Positions 10,486-22,018 of a stretch of DNA of 64,000 bases are shown piece after piece (the first letter of the stretch is position 1; every line of letters starts with the position of its first letter). Under the pieces are notes generated by a model that was not told the DNA's origin, did no database searches, and saw only the letters and a list, made by a program, of their open reading frames with translations. Source of the stretch: Prochlorococcus sp. AG-402-K16 (lineage in GTDB: Bacteria > Cyanobacteriota > Cyanobacteriia > PCC-6307 > Cyanobiaceae); the NCBI GenBank assembly GCA_003216795.1, contig QCIH01000002.1:62001-126000 (forward strand), in the 5' to 3' direction. Made by a program: the position numbers and the translations under genes.

Positions 10486-11099
10486 AAAATTTTACTTATT
10501 TTTGAACTTATAAAATTAATTAATTTTGAATCAATTTGATGAAATCCATCAAATTCTAATAATTCGCAAAATTTAGAAGACCTACTCCTTACTTTTTCAT
10601 AAATAGTCCTAGAAGCATCTATAGGAACGACGTCATCATATAAACCATGACTAATAATAAATGGCGAGCATTTTTCTCCTGGGTCCCAGTTGGGGTGAGG
10701 ATAACCGCTACATGCAACAATTAATCCAAAATTTAATTTAAATCCTGCATCAATTGCCATTGCCGCCCCCTGAGAGAACCCCAACAAAATTGTATTTCTT
10801 AGTGGAATCTGATTAGTATCAAATTTTTTTAATGTAACTAAAAGTTTATCTACTTCAACCTCAGCTCCATTCCAATCATGTGGGTATAATCCATACCACT
10901 GTCTTCCATGACCGCTTGGGTGTAGTCCAGGCGCCCTTAAAGAAATTACCTCAAAATCAAGGTTTATTTTTTCAGTCATCTCCTTTCCAAATGTTAAAAG
11001 GTCATCTGAATCAGCTCCCCAACCATGCATCAAAATAATTCTATGAGTTGCAGTTTGAGAGCTAATCGAGACAAATTCATGATTGATAGCATATTTCAT
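10482..11099 (-). CDS. Alpha/beta hydrolase (phospholipase/carboxylesterase family)
   Basis: LMHGWGADSDDL, nucleophile elbow GFSQGAAMA, ISHGLYDDVVP, FDGFHQID catalytic His. Confidence 0.88.
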   Translation of the reverse strand: MKYAINHEFVSISSQTATHRIILMHGWGADSDDLLTFGKEMTEKINLDFEVISLRAPGLHPSGHGRQWYGLYPHDWNGAEVEVDKLLVTLKKFDTNQIPLRNTILLGFSQGAAMAIDAGFKLNFGLIVACSGYPHPNWDPGEKCSPFIISHGLYDDVVPIDASRTIYEKVRSRSSKFCELLEFDGFHQIDSKLINFISSKISKIF

Positions 11100-11132
11100 G
11101 TTTATATTCTTAAGTAAGTAAACTTTCCCATA

Positions 11133-12686
11133 ATGTCTCCATTAGCTTTAGTAAGTGTCTCTGATAAAAAAAATATAATCCCATTTTGTAAGGAATTGGT
11201 AGATCAATTTAATTATAAAATTCTATCAAGTGGAGGAACTGCCAAACATCTTATAGAGGCTAAAATTCCAGTTATTAAAGTTTCTGATTTTACTAATTCT
11301 CCAGAAATTCTTGGAGGAAGAGTTAAAACTTTACATCCAAAAATACACGGTGGAATTTTAGCTAAAAGAACTGATGAGGAACATAAAAAAGATATAGATG
11401 CTAACAATCTTGAGTTAATTGACTTAGTAGTTGTAAATTTATATCCTTTTAAAAAAACTGTAGCTCAGGGAGCTAAATGGGAAGATGCTATTGAAAATAT
11501 CGATATAGGAGGGCCATCTATGATTCGTTCTGCAGCTAAAAATCATAAAGATGTTTCCGTTTTAGTAGATCCTAGTCAGTATCAAAATTTTCTTGAAGAA
11601 AGTAAAAAAGGTGAATTGAAAGACTCATATAAAGCAAAATTAGCCCTTGAAGCTTTTCAGCATACAGCAGACTATGACGCTGCAATATCTAATTGGATAA
11701 GAAAAGAAAGAGATTTACAATCTTCCAAATATATTGAATCTTATCCACTAATCAAAACCTTAAGATATGGGGAGAATCCACATCAAAAAGCTTTCTGGTA
11801 CGGTTTAAGTAACATTGGATGGAACTCAGCAGAACAATTACAAGGAAAAGACTTAAGTTATAATAATCTATTAGATCTAGAGTCGGCACTTTCTACAGTT
11901 TTAGAATTTGGCTACACAGAAAAAAATGAACTTACAGCCAACATATTTGCAGCTGTTATTTTAAAACATAATAATCCTTGTGGTGCCTCTATAAGTAATT
12001 CAGCTTCCAAAGCATTTTTGAATGCTTTGGAATGCGACTCTGTTAGTGCTTTTGGAGGAATAGTGGCTTTTAATTCAAATGTTGATAGTGAGACCGCAAT
12101 TCACCTCAAAGATATTTTCTTAGAGTGTGTCGTCGCTCCATCTTTTGATGAGGAAGCTTTAGAAATTTTAAAAGTTAAAAAGAATTTAAGAATTTTAAAG
12201 TTTTCAAAAGATCAACTTCCAAAAAAGAATCAAAATTCTACTAAATCAATAATGGGAGGATTACTAGTTCAAGATACTGATGATAGCGAAGAAAAAACTG
12301 AAAATTGGATTTCAGTAACCAATAAAAATCCTAGTAATCAAATTAACTTAGATCTAAATTTTGCATGGAAAATTTGTAAACACGTTAAATCTAATGCCAT
12401 TGTTATTGTAAAAGACCAAAAAACTGTTGGTATTGGAGCTGGTCAAATGAATAGAGTAGGAGCAGCAAAAATTGCATTAAAAGCATCTGGAAAGTTAAGT
12501 TCTGATGCTGTCTTGGCCAGCGATGGGTTTTTCCCATTTGCAGATACCGTAGAACTAGCAAATGAATATGGAATAAAAGCTATTATTCAACCCGGAGGAA
12601 GTCTAAGAGACCAAGAAAGTATTGATATGTGTAATTCAAAAGGAATCTCAATGGTATTTACCCAAAAAAGGCACTTTTTACATTAA
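11133..12686 (+). CDS. purH: Bifunctional AICAR transformylase/IMP cyclohydrolase
   Basis: LSSGGTAKHL, GGRVKTLHPKIHGGIL, LRYGENPHQKAFWY, VILKHNNPCGAS, IIQPGGSLRDQESI. Confidence 0.97.
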   Translation: MSPLALVSVSDKKNIIPFCKELVDQFNYKILSSGGTAKHLIEAKIPVIKVSDFTNSPEILGGRVKTLHPKIHGGILAKRTDEEHKKDIDANNLELIDLVVVNLYPFKKTVAQGAKWEDAIENIDIGGPSMIRSAAKNHKDVSVLVDPSQYQNFLEESKKGELKDSYKAKLALEAFQHTADYDAAISNWIRKERDLQSSKYIESYPLIKTLRYGENPHQKAFWYGLSNIGWNSAEQLQGKDLSYNNLLDLESALSTVLEFGYTEKNELTANIFAAVILKHNNPCGASISNSASKAFLNALECDSVSAFGGIVAFNSNVDSETAIHLKDIFLECVVAPSFDEEALEILKVKKNLRILKFSKDQLPKKNQNSTKSIMGGLLVQDTDDSEEKTENWISVTNKNPSNQINLDLNFAWKICKHVKSNAIVIVKDQKTVGIGAGQMNRVGAAKIALKASGKLSSDAVLASDGFFPFADTVELANEYGIKAIIQPGGSLRDQESIDMCNSKGISMVFTQKRHFLH

Positions 12687-12687
12687 G

Positions 12688-13248
12688 TTATGTTGATTTT
12701 GGATAATATGTAATCTTATTAGTTTTTCTGAATAAAGATAGTCTGCCTGGACCAGCACATAGAAAGTAGAGAGAAATAGCCCCATATATGAAAGACAATT
12801 CGAAAGCATAATTATGACCTTCAACCACTGCCAAAGGAAAACCTTCTAGTCCTGTATCAAGGAGATGAAAATAAACTGCAAATGCCATAGTGGAGAATAG
12901 ACCAAGAGAAGAAAGCCTAGCAAAAATCCCTAAAGCCAATCCTACTGGGCATACTAATTGAGTAATTGCTGCTCCAAAAGTCCAAATAACAGGATCACCT
13001 GGTAAAAATGGAAAGTACTTACCAACTACAAACTCAGCAAAACCCTGCGGATCTTGAAGTTTTTCAAGGCCATGATGAATCATCAAAGCACAAAAACCTA
13101 TTCTTAAAACAAAAATCGATAATTCTCCAAGAATATTTACCTCTGACCCTGATGATGAATTGGCAACTACCACTTCAACTTTTTGGGGCGCTTTAGTTCT
13201 ATTCATACTTGCAGTTTGAACCTGATTAGTTTGTGCTTTGTCTTCCAT
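12688..13248 (-). CDS. DoxX family membrane protein
   Basis: LRIGFCALMIHHGLEKLQDPQGFAEFVV with four predicted TM segments. Confidence 0.82.
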   Translation of the reverse strand: MEDKAQTNQVQTASMNRTKAPQKVEVVVANSSSGSEVNILGELSIFVLRIGFCALMIHHGLEKLQDPQGFAEFVVGKYFPFLPGDPVIWTFGAAITQLVCPVGLALGIFARLSSLGLFSTMAFAVYFHLLDTGLEGFPLAVVEGHNYAFELSFIYGAISLYFLCAGPGRLSLFRKTNKITYYPKST

Positions 13249-13351
13249 ACTTCTTTGAGTTTTCGTTATTCTAGTTAATAAAGTAGATCTTTTGGAATTA
13301 TCTGAATAATAAATTAAAAAAACTAAGCAAATTTATAAATGAGTAACAAAT

Positions 13352-14548
13352 TTAGGAAGCAATATCAATTAATTTTTCAATAACATCTGCAACGACCTTA
13401 TCAGGAGTGGATGCACCAGAGGTAATTCCAACATTAATTTTTCCACTAGGTAAAAAATTATTCTTGAGTTCTAATTCTGATCCTAGTGGTTTATGAAATA
13501 TTGAATTTTCTTTAACTAATATCCTTTCTGGAGTATCAATGTGAAAAGAAGAAATATTTTTAGTAATTGCTATTTCTTGTAGGTGAGTAGTATTGGAAGA
13601 ATTGAAACCTCCAATAACTACTAAAATATCAAGGTCTTCATCAACCAAAGAGAACATTGCATCTTGTCTTTCTTCAGTTGCATCACAAATAGTATTAAAA
13701 GCTAAAAAGTGACTATTTAAGTTTTCTGGTCCAAATTTTTTTAACATCGTCCTTTCAAAAACTTTTCCAATTTCCTCAGTCTCGCTCTTAAGCATAGTTG
13801 TCTGATTTGCAACTCCCACTCTATCTAAATCTTTATCAGGATCAAATCCATTAGAACAAGCTTTAGCAAATTTGTTCATAAACTCATTTCTATTACCTCT
13901 CCCCAGAATATATTCAGATACGTAGTTAGCTTCTTCTAGATCAAGTACAACTAAATATTTACCTGCGAATGAACTTGTAGCGAGAGTCTCTTCATGTTTA
14001 AATTTTCCGTGAATAATAGATGTGAAAACATGTTTTTTGTGTTTTTCAACTGTATGCCAAACCTTAGAAACCCAAGGACAAGTTGTATCAATAATATGAC
14101 AACCTTTTTCATGCAAGAGTTTCATTTCTTGAACAGTAGCTCCGAAAGCAGGGAGTATAACAACATCCCCATTAGAAACTAGAGAAAAATCTTTAATTCC
14201 ATTTTTAGCTGAAATGAATTTCACATTCATTTTTCTTAAATGATCATTAACCGAGGGATTATGAATTATTTCGTTTGTTATCCAAATATTCTCATTGGGG
14301 TAATGTCTTCTAGTTTCATAAGCCATTGCTACAGCTCTTTCAACTCCCCAACAGAAACCGAAGGCTTTTGCCAACTTAATGTTTAGTCTGCCTTTAGTAT
14401 AATTAAAACCATTATCCCTAATAGAACTTATCAAATCACTTTGGTAAGCTTCTTCTAATGCTTGAGCTCTTTTTGTTGGAGAATCGAAACCCCTTCTATT
14501 ATATCTATCAGAATGATGAAGTGATCTTCTAAAAGCTTGAGTATCCAT
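13352..14548 (-). CDS. ispH: 4-hydroxy-3-methylbut-2-enyl diphosphate reductase
   Basis: [57 protein letters not shown]. Confidence 0.96.
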   Translation of the reverse strand: MDTQAFRRSLHHSDRYNRRGFDSPTKRAQALEEAYQSDLISSIRDNGFNYTKGRLNIKLAKAFGFCWGVERAVAMAYETRRHYPNENIWITNEIIHNPSVNDHLRKMNVKFISAKNGIKDFSLVSNGDVVILPAFGATVQEMKLLHEKGCHIIDTTCPWVSKVWHTVEKHKKHVFTSIIHGKFKHEETLATSSFAGKYLVVLDLEEANYVSEYILGRGNRNEFMNKFAKACSNGFDPDKDLDRVGVANQTTMLKSETEEIGKVFERTMLKKFGPENLNSHFLAFNTICDATEERQDAMFSLVDEDLDILVVIGGFNSSNTTHLQEIAITKNISSFHIDTPERILVKENSIFHKPLGSELELKNNFLPSGKINVGITSGASTPDKVVADVIEKLIDIAS

Positions 14549-14582
14549 CTTTCTATATTACAACGTTTTAAATAATTTTTCG

Positions 14583-14616
14583 TAAAAAAAAGAAACCTGA
14601 CATAAGTCAGGTTTCT
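14583..14616 (-). terminator. Rho-independent terminator of amt
   Basis: Perfect 11-bp stem AGAAACCTGAC(14591-14601)-ATAA-GTCAGGTTTCT(14606-14616) followed on the minus strand by a T-run. Confidence 0.88.
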
Positions 14617-14636
14617 TATATGAATTTCCAGTTAGA

Positions 14637-16097
14637 TTATTTAGCAGATGCAAAGTCTGGATATGCTTCCATTCCATGCTCTCCTATATCTAAGCCTTGA
14701 GTCTCTTCCTCTTCAGATACTCGGATTCCACCGAATAATCCTCCAATTACAGACCAGGCAATCCAGCAAGTAACTAGTGTCCAAATAGCATAAGCTGCGG
14801 CACCAAGAGCTTGAACTAGAAGAAGGGTAATTCCTCCTCCGTTGAACAATCCCATACCTGCTCCATCACCTTGTACAGCTGTACCCCAAAGACCGATAAC
14901 TACAGTACCCCATACACCACAAACTCCGTGAACAGAGAATGCACCTACAGGATCATCGATCTCAGCGGCATCAAGTGCTGCAACAGAAAATACAACGATT
15001 ATTCCTCCCACTAGTCCTGCAAACCAGGCTCCAGCAAGAGTCATATCACCACAACCAGCAGTGATACTAACCAAACCAGCAAGGATTCCGTTAATAATCA
15101 TTGTAAGATCAGGCTTACCAGAAGTTAATGTTGAAACAATAGTTGCACCAATAGCTCCAGCTGCTGCTGCCAAAGTAGTTGTTACAGCAACATATGGAAC
15201 CCATTGATCCATAGCAAGTTGAGAACCGGGGTTAAATCCGTACCAACCTATCCATAGGACTAATGCACCTAGAGTAGCTATGGCCATATTGTGTCCAGGC
15301 ATAGCTTGTGGTTTCCCATCAGAGTATTTGCCAATTCTTGGTCCAAGAAGCATAGCTCCTACAAGACCCGCCCATGCTCCAACTGAATGAACAATTGAAG
15401 ATCCAGCAAAGTCAACAAAACCTAAAGAATCAAGCCAACCACCATTCCATTTCCAGCTACCAGCAATTGGATATATAAATGCAGTTAATACAACAGCAAA
15501 AACAACAAATTCTCCAAATTTAACTCTTTCAGCAACAAGACCGGAAACGATAGTTGCCGCAGTTCCTGCGAATGCAGACTGGAACAAGAAATCAACAGTT
15601 GGGACTAATCCAGCATCAGTAACCATATCAGCGGTAACTGTTGGATCAAAAAATAAGCCTCCAAAATAAAGCCATCCGTCAGCAACACTTCCTCCGTACA
15701 TTAATGAATAGCCGATAAACCAATAAGAAGTTACAGCTAGAGCAAATACAAAGAGGTTTTTAGCAAGGATGTTTACTGCGTTCTTAGAACGACACATACC
15801 TGCCTCAACCATAGCGAAACCAGCGTTCATGAAGATCACCAAAATAGTAGCGATCAAAAGCCATAAATTGTTAGCAAGAAAAGCTGCATTCAACTCAGGT
15901 AAATCAGCTGCATGAGCTGAAAGATTAAAAATACCTAAACCAAACAAAGCTAGGGGAACAGTTGCAAGCCACAACATAGAGCGGTTTGAACTAAATCCTC
16001 GAATACTCCTCAAAAGGAGCATAGGTCCATTAACAAGACTTGCATCTTGTAATTTGGACCTAGAGCGCCTTTGAGGCGTTTGCAAAGCAGTGGTCAT
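14637..16097 (-). CDS. amt: Ammonium transporter
   Basis: FMNAGFAMVEAGMCRSKNAVNILAKNL, FAGSSIVHSVGAWAGLVGAMLLGPRIGKY, DPVGAFSVHGVCGVWGT. Confidence 0.97.
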   Translation of the reverse strand: MTTALQTPQRRSRSKLQDASLVNGPMLLLRSIRGFSSNRSMLWLATVPLALFGLGIFNLSAHAADLPELNAAFLANNLWLLIATILVIFMNAGFAMVEAGMCRSKNAVNILAKNLFVFALAVTSYWFIGYSLMYGGSVADGWLYFGGLFFDPTVTADMVTDAGLVPTVDFLFQSAFAGTAATIVSGLVAERVKFGEFVVFAVVLTAFIYPIAGSWKWNGGWLDSLGFVDFAGSSIVHSVGAWAGLVGAMLLGPRIGKYSDGKPQAMPGHNMAIATLGALVLWIGWYGFNPGSQLAMDQWVPYVAVTTTLAAAAGAIGATIVSTLTSGKPDLTMIINGILAGLVSITAGCGDMTLAGAWFAGLVGGIIVVFSVAALDAAEIDDPVGAFSVHGVCGVWGTVVIGLWGTAVQGDGAGMGLFNGGGITLLLVQALGAAAYAIWTLVTCWIAWSVIGGLFGGIRVSEEEETQGLDIGEHGMEAYPDFASAK

Positions 16098-16151
16098 AAA
16101 AAAAAATTAGATCTGCAAAAAAACAGTTTGTGCTGTTTCCTTTCAAATTTA

Positions 16152-16194
16152 AATTTATTCAAAAAACTTATCAGTGTCTAGTAGTTGTTTATAC
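16152..16194 (-). promoter_or_regulatory. NtcA-activated promoter of amt
   Basis: Minus strand GTA-TAAACAAC-TAC (16181-16194) then 23 nt to TAAATT -10 (16152-16157): GTAN8TAC-N22/23-TAN3T. Confidence 0.85.
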
Positions 16195-16277
16195 CAATTT
16201 TATAGTTGCACCATAAAAAATTATTTGTTAAATTTGAAAATTATTTTTTTAGAATTTAATATTATCAAGTTTTTTAA

Positions 16278-17018
16278 TTATTTTAAAGGTTTAATTCCAT
16301 TCCATGTAACGTGATCTTTATGAAATACAAACGAGCAAGGGATGGTGATCATTCCTGCACTAGAAGATTCTCTAAAAAGCTTGCCATATAAGGGGTCTGC
16401 TTCATCTCCGGAAGTAAAAAATTCTGCATCTTTTCTGGTTATACAAGGTACTAAAACGCTTTTACTTTCAGGAATCAGTTCTTTTAATTCCATTAAGTGT
16501 TTTTGGCCTCTTTTCGTTACTGTATCTGGGAATAGAGCTACATTTTCTTTAATCCAAGTCGTATTTTTTACTTCTATGTAAATGTTACGTTTATCAGGAT
16601 TTGAAGATTTTGGAGTTAAAAAAAAGTCAATTCTGCTTTTTTTATCTTTTCCATAAGGGATTTCTGATTGAATTGTCTCTATTTCTCCTATTATTTCGTT
16701 TAGCAAATTTTTTTCAATAACCTTTTTGATTAACTTATTTGCAAATAGGGTATTAATACCCACCCAAATCTCCTCATTTTTTGCATCTAAGACACATATC
16801 TGTTCCCATGTAAAAGGTAATTTTCTTTTTGGAGAAGAGGTAACACTTATTCTTACTTTTGCTCCCTCACTCAAAAGTCCCTTCATTGGGCCTGTGTTAG
16901 CACAATGAGCAGTTACTACCTCTCCACCCTCTAATTCAATATCTGCAAGAAACCTTTTATATCTTTTAATTAAAACCCCTTCAATTAATGGATCAAAATC
17001 AATTATCCGTTCATTCAT
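16278..17018 (-). CDS. sfsA: SfsA family protein
   Basis: [64 protein letters not shown]. Confidence 0.94.
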   Translation of the reverse strand: MNERIIDFDPLIEGVLIKRYKRFLADIELEGGEVVTAHCANTGPMKGLLSEGAKVRISVTSSPKRKLPFTWEQICVLDAKNEEIWVGINTLFANKLIKKVIEKNLLNEIIGEIETIQSEIPYGKDKKSRIDFFLTPKSSNPDKRNIYIEVKNTTWIKENVALFPDTVTKRGQKHLMELKELIPESKSVLVPCITRKDAEFFTSGDEADPLYGKLFRESSSAGMITIPCSFVFHKDHVTWNGIKPLK

Positions 17019-17087
17019 AAATATGTCGTTAGTTAGAAATCAAATATAATTGAAACTTAAACTTATTGAAAATTTAGACGAATCCAA

Positions 17088-18671
17088 ATGCATTCATTTT
17101 TAAAAAATAATGTTTTTTCAATTTCGTTTGGTACAAGTCTAAGTAAATTAGCTGGATGTATAAGACAAATATTTATAGCTGCTGCTTTTGGGGTTGGTGT
17201 AACATACGACGCGTTTAATTATGCATATATAATTCCTGGTTTTTTGCTAATAATCTTTGGGGGTATAAATGGTCCATTGCATAACGCAGTCGTTGCAGTT
17301 TTAACTCCACTTAACAAAAATAATGGAGGGATTGTTTTAACTAAAGTAAGCATAAAACTTTCAATATTATTATTAATTTTAGCCATATTGATTTACTCGA
17401 ATTCCAGTTTATTAATTGATTTATTAGCCCCAAATTTAAGTTACGAAGCTAAATCTATTGCCACTTACCAATTACAAATACTTACACCTTGCATCCCTTT
17501 ATCCGGCTTCATAGGTTTAAGCTTTGGCGCCTTGAATTCCCAAAGAAAATTCTTTTTATCAAGTATAAGTCCAGCAATAACAAGCGTAACTATTATTTTT
17601 TTTATTTTATTTAGTTGGATTTTCAACCAAGAAAATACATCTTCTAATTTCTTTACTTATACAGGATTACTGGCATTTGCAACTTTGACAGGAACTTTAA
17701 TTCAGTTTGTTGTTCAAATTTTGGAAATAAATAAAATAGGTCTCTTAAGATTAGAGTCAACCTTCAATTTATTTAAAGATGAAGAGAGGAGGATTTTCAA
17801 AATAATTATTCCAGCATCTATCTCATCAGGTCTAAGTCAAATTAATGTTTTTATAGATATGTTTTTCGCTTCAAGTTTTCAAGGCGCAGCATCTGGTCTC
17901 GCTTACGGAAACTTTCTTATACAAGCCCCCTTAGGCATATTATCTAACTCCTTGATTCTGCCATTACTTCCAAAATTCTCTAAATTGAGAAGTGAAAAAG
18001 ACGAAAGAGGTCTCCAAAAAAAATTGATATCTGGGATAGAGTACTGTTTCTTGGCAACTATTTTTTTAACAGGATTTTTCATAACATTCAATAATCAAAT
18101 CGTACAATTAGTATTTCAAAGAGGATCTTTTGATTATTCAGCAACCTTAAAAGTAAAGAATATATTAATTGCTTATGCAGTTGGCATACCCTTTTTTCTT
18201 TATAGAGATTTATTAGTAAGAACTTACTATTCAATAGAAAAAACAAACTTCCCTTTTAAGTCTTCATTTGCGGGGATAATATTTAATATTTTTTTTGATT
18301 GGTTTTTAATTGGTGCCCCAATTAAGAATTTTGGGAATCTCTCTCCTTATAATTTCGGAGTCGTGGGAATAATTTTATCTTCAGTCATAGTAAACTTTAT
18401 AGTTTGTATTTTTCTTTCTTTTAATTTGCGCAATGAAAATATTATTTTGCCTAACTTGGAATTATTGAGGAAAATTAGCCTCATGTCATTAGCAGCATTT
18501 ATAGACAGCACACTTTGTTTTAATATTCTGAAAACTACGAATAACTTCAATTCAAATCTCACGGAATTTTTATTGTTAATACTTGGAACTCTAACTTTTT
18601 TTGTAATTTATTATTTACTTACAAAATGCTTGAAAGTAAATAAATTTAAAGTTTCAAAAAAAGAGATTTAG
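17088..18671 (+). CDS. murJ: MurJ/MviN lipid II flippase
   Basis: Multi-TM protein with LSKLAGCIRQIFIAAAFGVG and FQRGSFDYSAT. Confidence 0.92.
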   Translation: MHSFLKNNVFSISFGTSLSKLAGCIRQIFIAAAFGVGVTYDAFNYAYIIPGFLLIIFGGINGPLHNAVVAVLTPLNKNNGGIVLTKVSIKLSILLLILAILIYSNSSLLIDLLAPNLSYEAKSIATYQLQILTPCIPLSGFIGLSFGALNSQRKFFLSSISPAITSVTIIFFILFSWIFNQENTSSNFFTYTGLLAFATLTGTLIQFVVQILEINKIGLLRLESTFNLFKDEERRIFKIIIPASISSGLSQINVFIDMFFASSFQGAASGLAYGNFLIQAPLGILSNSLILPLLPKFSKLRSEKDERGLQKKLISGIEYCFLATIFLTGFFITFNNQIVQLVFQRGSFDYSATLKVKNILIAYAVGIPFFLYRDLLVRTYYSIEKTNFPFKSSFAGIIFNIFFDWFLIGAPIKNFGNLSPYNFGVVGIILSSVIVNFIVCIFLSFNLRNENIILPNLELLRKISLMSLAAFIDSTLCFNILKTTNNFNSNLTEFLLLILGTLTFFVIYYLLTKCLKVNKFKVSKKEI

Positions 18672-18674
18672 TTG

Positions 18675-18959
18675 TTAAAAAAAACTTTCCAAAATCTCCT
18701 CTAATTCTAGAATTTGTGAGTTTGTGATTAAATTAATCAGTGGAATACTATTAACACCATCTCCTACTTTTACATTTATTGCTTTCAAACTTAATTTTGC
18801 AGCCTCCAATGGGCCTTGATCTTTATTGCTGATACATTCAATAGCAAGATGCCTAGCTAGGCCAGCGTCTCCAAGATACAAATTCCACTTTTCTATTTTA
18901 ATAAAAACCTTTTCGGAAATAACATTTTCTAGATCACTTATACGTATCTGAGAGTCCAT
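18675..18959 (-). CDS. DUF3181-like conserved cyanobacterial protein
   Basis: 94-aa ORF: IEKWNLYLGDAGLARHLAIECI and C-terminal acidic helix. Confidence 0.6.
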   Translation of the reverse strand: MDSQIRISDLENVISEKVFIKIEKWNLYLGDAGLARHLAIECISNKDQGPLEAAKLSLKAINVKVGDGVNSIPLINLITNSQILELEEILESFF

Positions 18960-18973
18960 AAATATAAATTGAT

Positions 18974-19225
18974 TTAAGTTGATTGTTTTGAAGTATCTTT
19001 AGGTTTTTTTATAATTACGAAAAGCAAGTGGGAGGCCAAAAGAACTGACCAGAAAATGACAAAATTATTAAAATAACCGATTTCATATTTAATCTCTTTT
19101 AAAAGCCAAGTGCCACTTACAATCGCAGTAAAGATCATGCAGTGAATAACAAAATTTACTATTCGAGAAAAATGTTTATAAATAGGATCTTCTAAATCAC
19201 CATTTCCGTACCACTTTATAGGCAT
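18974..19225 (-). CDS. Small two-TM conserved membrane protein
   Basis: 83-aa ORF MPIKWYGNGDLEDPIYKHFSRIVNF with two hydrophobic segments. Confidence 0.6.
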   Translation of the reverse strand: MPIKWYGNGDLEDPIYKHFSRIVNFVIHCMIFTAIVSGTWLLKEIKYEIGYFNNFVIFWSVLLASHLLFVIIKKPKDTSKQST

Positions 19226-19311
19226 ATTAAAAATTAGATTATTAATAATAAATATTTTACCCGAAATCTAGTTGACTAAGAGACCCTGAAACAGAGATAT
19301 TACATAATTAT

Positions 19312-19385
19312 GCGCCTGTAGCTCAGTGGATTAGAGCACCTGACTACGGATCAGGGTGTCGGGAGTTCGAATCTCTCCAGGCGCG
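19312..19385 (+). tRNA. tRNA-Arg (ACG)
   Basis: Acceptor GCGCCTG/CAGGCGC, anticodon arm CCTGA-CTACGGA-TCAGG, intact D- and T-arms. Confidence 0.95.
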
Positions 19386-19462
19386 TTTAAAATTCTGAAA
19401 TATTCTTTTTATATTTTTCTAAAAAATATCGTCTATATTATGGGTATTACTTATCAAATTCA

Positions 19463-20734
19463 ATGAATATTCTTCAAAATCTTAAAGAAAGTGATCCAGT
19501 AATATCAAATTTTATCAACTCTGAAAAAAATAGGCAGGAAACTCATCTTGAGTTAATCGCAAGCGAAAATTTCGCATCAATTGCAGTTATGCAGGCTCAA
19601 GGTTCCGTCCTCACAAATAAATACGCCGAGGGATTACCTCAAAAAAGATATTACGGGGGATGTGAATTTGTTGATGAAATCGAAGAATTAGCAATCCAGA
19701 GAGCGAAAAAATTATTTAATGCAAATTGGGCTAATGTTCAACCCCATAGTGGAGCCCAGGCAAATGCTGCTGTTTTCCTAAGTCTACTTAAACCTGGCGA
19801 CACAATCATGGGCATGGATTTATCTCATGGTGGACACCTAACTCATGGGTCTCCAGTAAATATGAGTGGTAAGTGGTTCAATGCAGTTCACTATGGTGTA
19901 AATAAAGAAACTAGTAAATTAAATTTTGATGAAATAAGAGAAATAGCACTTGAAACAAAACCAAAATTGATCATATGCGGATATTCTGCTTATCCAAGAA
20001 CAATCGATTTTGAATCATTTAGAAATATTGCAGATGAAGTTGGTGCTTTCTTAATGGCTGATATTGCACATATTGCTGGTCTTGTAGCAAGTAAACTTCA
20101 TCCAAATCCAATACCTTATTGTGATGTAGTAACTACAACTACTCATAAAACATTAAGAGGGCCTAGAGGAGGACTTATCTTATGTAAAGATGCAGAATTT
20201 GGAAAGAAATTTGATAAATCTGTTTTCCCTGGAACTCAAGGTGGACCCCTCGAACATATAATTGCCGCTAAAGCAGTTGCATTTGGAGAAGCCTTGCAGC
20301 CAGATTTCATTAATTATTCTCAACAAGTAATAAAAAATGCAAAAGTTCTATCTTCAACTTTAATAAATAGAGGTATCAATATCGTGAGTGGAGGCACTGA
20401 TAACCATATTGTTTTACTTGATTTAAGAAGTATCAATATGACTGGTAAAATTGCCGACTTGCTTGTAAGTGAAGTGAATATCACTGCAAATAAAAACACC
20501 GTTCCATTTGACCCTGAATCACCTTTTGTAACCAGCGGACTAAGGTTGGGAACTGCTGCTTTAACTACTAGAGGCTTTAATGAGAATGCTTTTGCTGAAG
20601 TTGGCGAAATTATTGCTGATAGATTACTTAACCCAGACGATTCACTGATTGAAAATCAATGTAAAGAAAGAGTATTAACCTTATGTAATCGTTTCCCTCT
20701 TTATGAAGGTAAACTTGAAGCATCAATTAAATGA
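19463..20734 (+). CDS. glyA: Serine hydroxymethyltransferase
   Basis: [47 protein letters not shown]. Confidence 0.98.
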   Translation: MNILQNLKESDPVISNFINSEKNRQETHLELIASENFASIAVMQAQGSVLTNKYAEGLPQKRYYGGCEFVDEIEELAIQRAKKLFNANWANVQPHSGAQANAAVFLSLLKPGDTIMGMDLSHGGHLTHGSPVNMSGKWFNAVHYGVNKETSKLNFDEIREIALETKPKLIICGYSAYPRTIDFESFRNIADEVGAFLMADIAHIAGLVASKLHPNPIPYCDVVTTTTHKTLRGPRGGLILCKDAEFGKKFDKSVFPGTQGGPLEHIIAAKAVAFGEALQPDFINYSQQVIKNAKVLSSTLINRGINIVSGGTDNHIVLLDLRSINMTGKIADLLVSEVNITANKNTVPFDPESPFVTSGLRLGTAALTTRGFNENAFAEVGEIIADRLLNPDDSLIENQCKERVLTLCNRFPLYEGKLEASIK

Positions 20735-22005
20735 GTCCTAATTCCAAGGGAGTTGAAATTCTTTCTATTGGAACAGAGCTACTCTTAGGAAATATTATAA
20801 ATACAAATTCTCAATGGATTTCTGAACAGTTATCCAAATTAGGCTTAAATCACTTTAGGCAATCAACTGTTGGTGATAATTATGATCGAATTATAAAAGT
20901 AATTCAAGAAATATCGAAAAGAAGTAATCTTCTAATTACAACTGGTGGCTTGGGACCCACCCCAGATGACTTAACTACTGAAGCAATAGCCAAATCTTTT
21001 AATGTAACTCTTTTTGAAAGACCATACTTATGGGATGAAATCAAACAAAAACTGTCAAGCTCAAAACTCCAGGACAATTCATCTAGCTTAAGGAAACAAT
21101 GTCTCTTCCCAAAAAATGCTCAAATAATTAATAACCCCAGGGGTACTGCCCCAGGAATGATATGGGAACCAATAAAAGGATTTACTATTCTTACTTTCCC
21201 TGGAGTACCAAGTGAAATGAAAACTATGTGGGAAGAAACGGCGTACGATTTCATTAAAACCAAATTCTCAGATAATTATTCCTTTTATTCAAATACTCTT
21301 AAATTTGCAGGTATTGGAGAATCTAGTGTTGCAGAAAAAATTAATGATCTATTAAATCTTAAAAACCCGACTGTTGCTCCATATGCAAACTTAGGAGAGG
21401 TTAAACTAAGAATCACAGCGCGAGCAAAGAATCATCTAGAAGCAAAAAATATAATTAAACCTGTAAAAGAAAAATTAAGAAAAGATTTTTCGAAATTTAT
21501 TTTTGGAGAGGATAATGATACTCTTCCTAGCGTTTTAATAAAAGAATTAACCGAGAGGAACCAAACTATTGTTTTTGCTGAATCCTGCACCGGAGGTCTT
21601 CTATCTGCATCACTAACATCAATATCAGGCTCATCTCAAGTTTTTAAAGGTAGTATAGTTTCATACAGTAATGAGCTAAAAAATTCATTATTAAATATTT
21701 CTGAAGAGAAGCTTACAAAATATGGAGCTGTTTCTGAAGAAGTTTGTGAGTCAATGGCAATTAATGTAAAAGAGAAATTAGGAGCAGATTGGGCAATAGC
21801 AATTAGTGGAATAGCTGGTCCTAATGGAGGCAGTAAAGATAAACCGGTTGGACTTGTCTATATATCAATTTCTGGACCGAATAATAATATAACTAATATA
21901 AAAAAACTATTTAACTCAACCCGAAATAGAGTAGAAATTCAAACACTAAGTGTAAATGTGTGTTTGAACAGCCTCAGATTAATCCTATTATCGAATAGTA
22001 AGTAA
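20731..22005 (+). CDS. cinA: CinA family competence/damage-inducible protein
   Basis: [65 protein letters not shown]. Confidence 0.95.
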   Translation: MSPNSKGVEILSIGTELLLGNIINTNSQWISEQLSKLGLNHFRQSTVGDNYDRIIKVIQEISKRSNLLITTGGLGPTPDDLTTEAIAKSFNVTLFERPYLWDEIKQKLSSSKLQDNSSSLRKQCLFPKNAQIINNPRGTAPGMIWEPIKGFTILTFPGVPSEMKTMWEETAYDFIKTKFSDNYSFYSNTLKFAGIGESSVAEKINDLLNLKNPTVAPYANLGEVKLRITARAKNHLEAKNIIKPVKEKLRKDFSKFIFGEDNDTLPSVLIKELTERNQTIVFAESCTGGLLSASLTSISGSSQVFKGSIVSYSNELKNSLLNISEEKLTKYGAVSEEVCESMAINVKEKLGADWAIAISGIAGPNGGSKDKPVGLVYISISGPNNNITNIKKLFNSTRNRVEIQTLSVNVCLNSLRLILLSNSK

Positions 22006-22018
22006 CTATTTTTACAAA

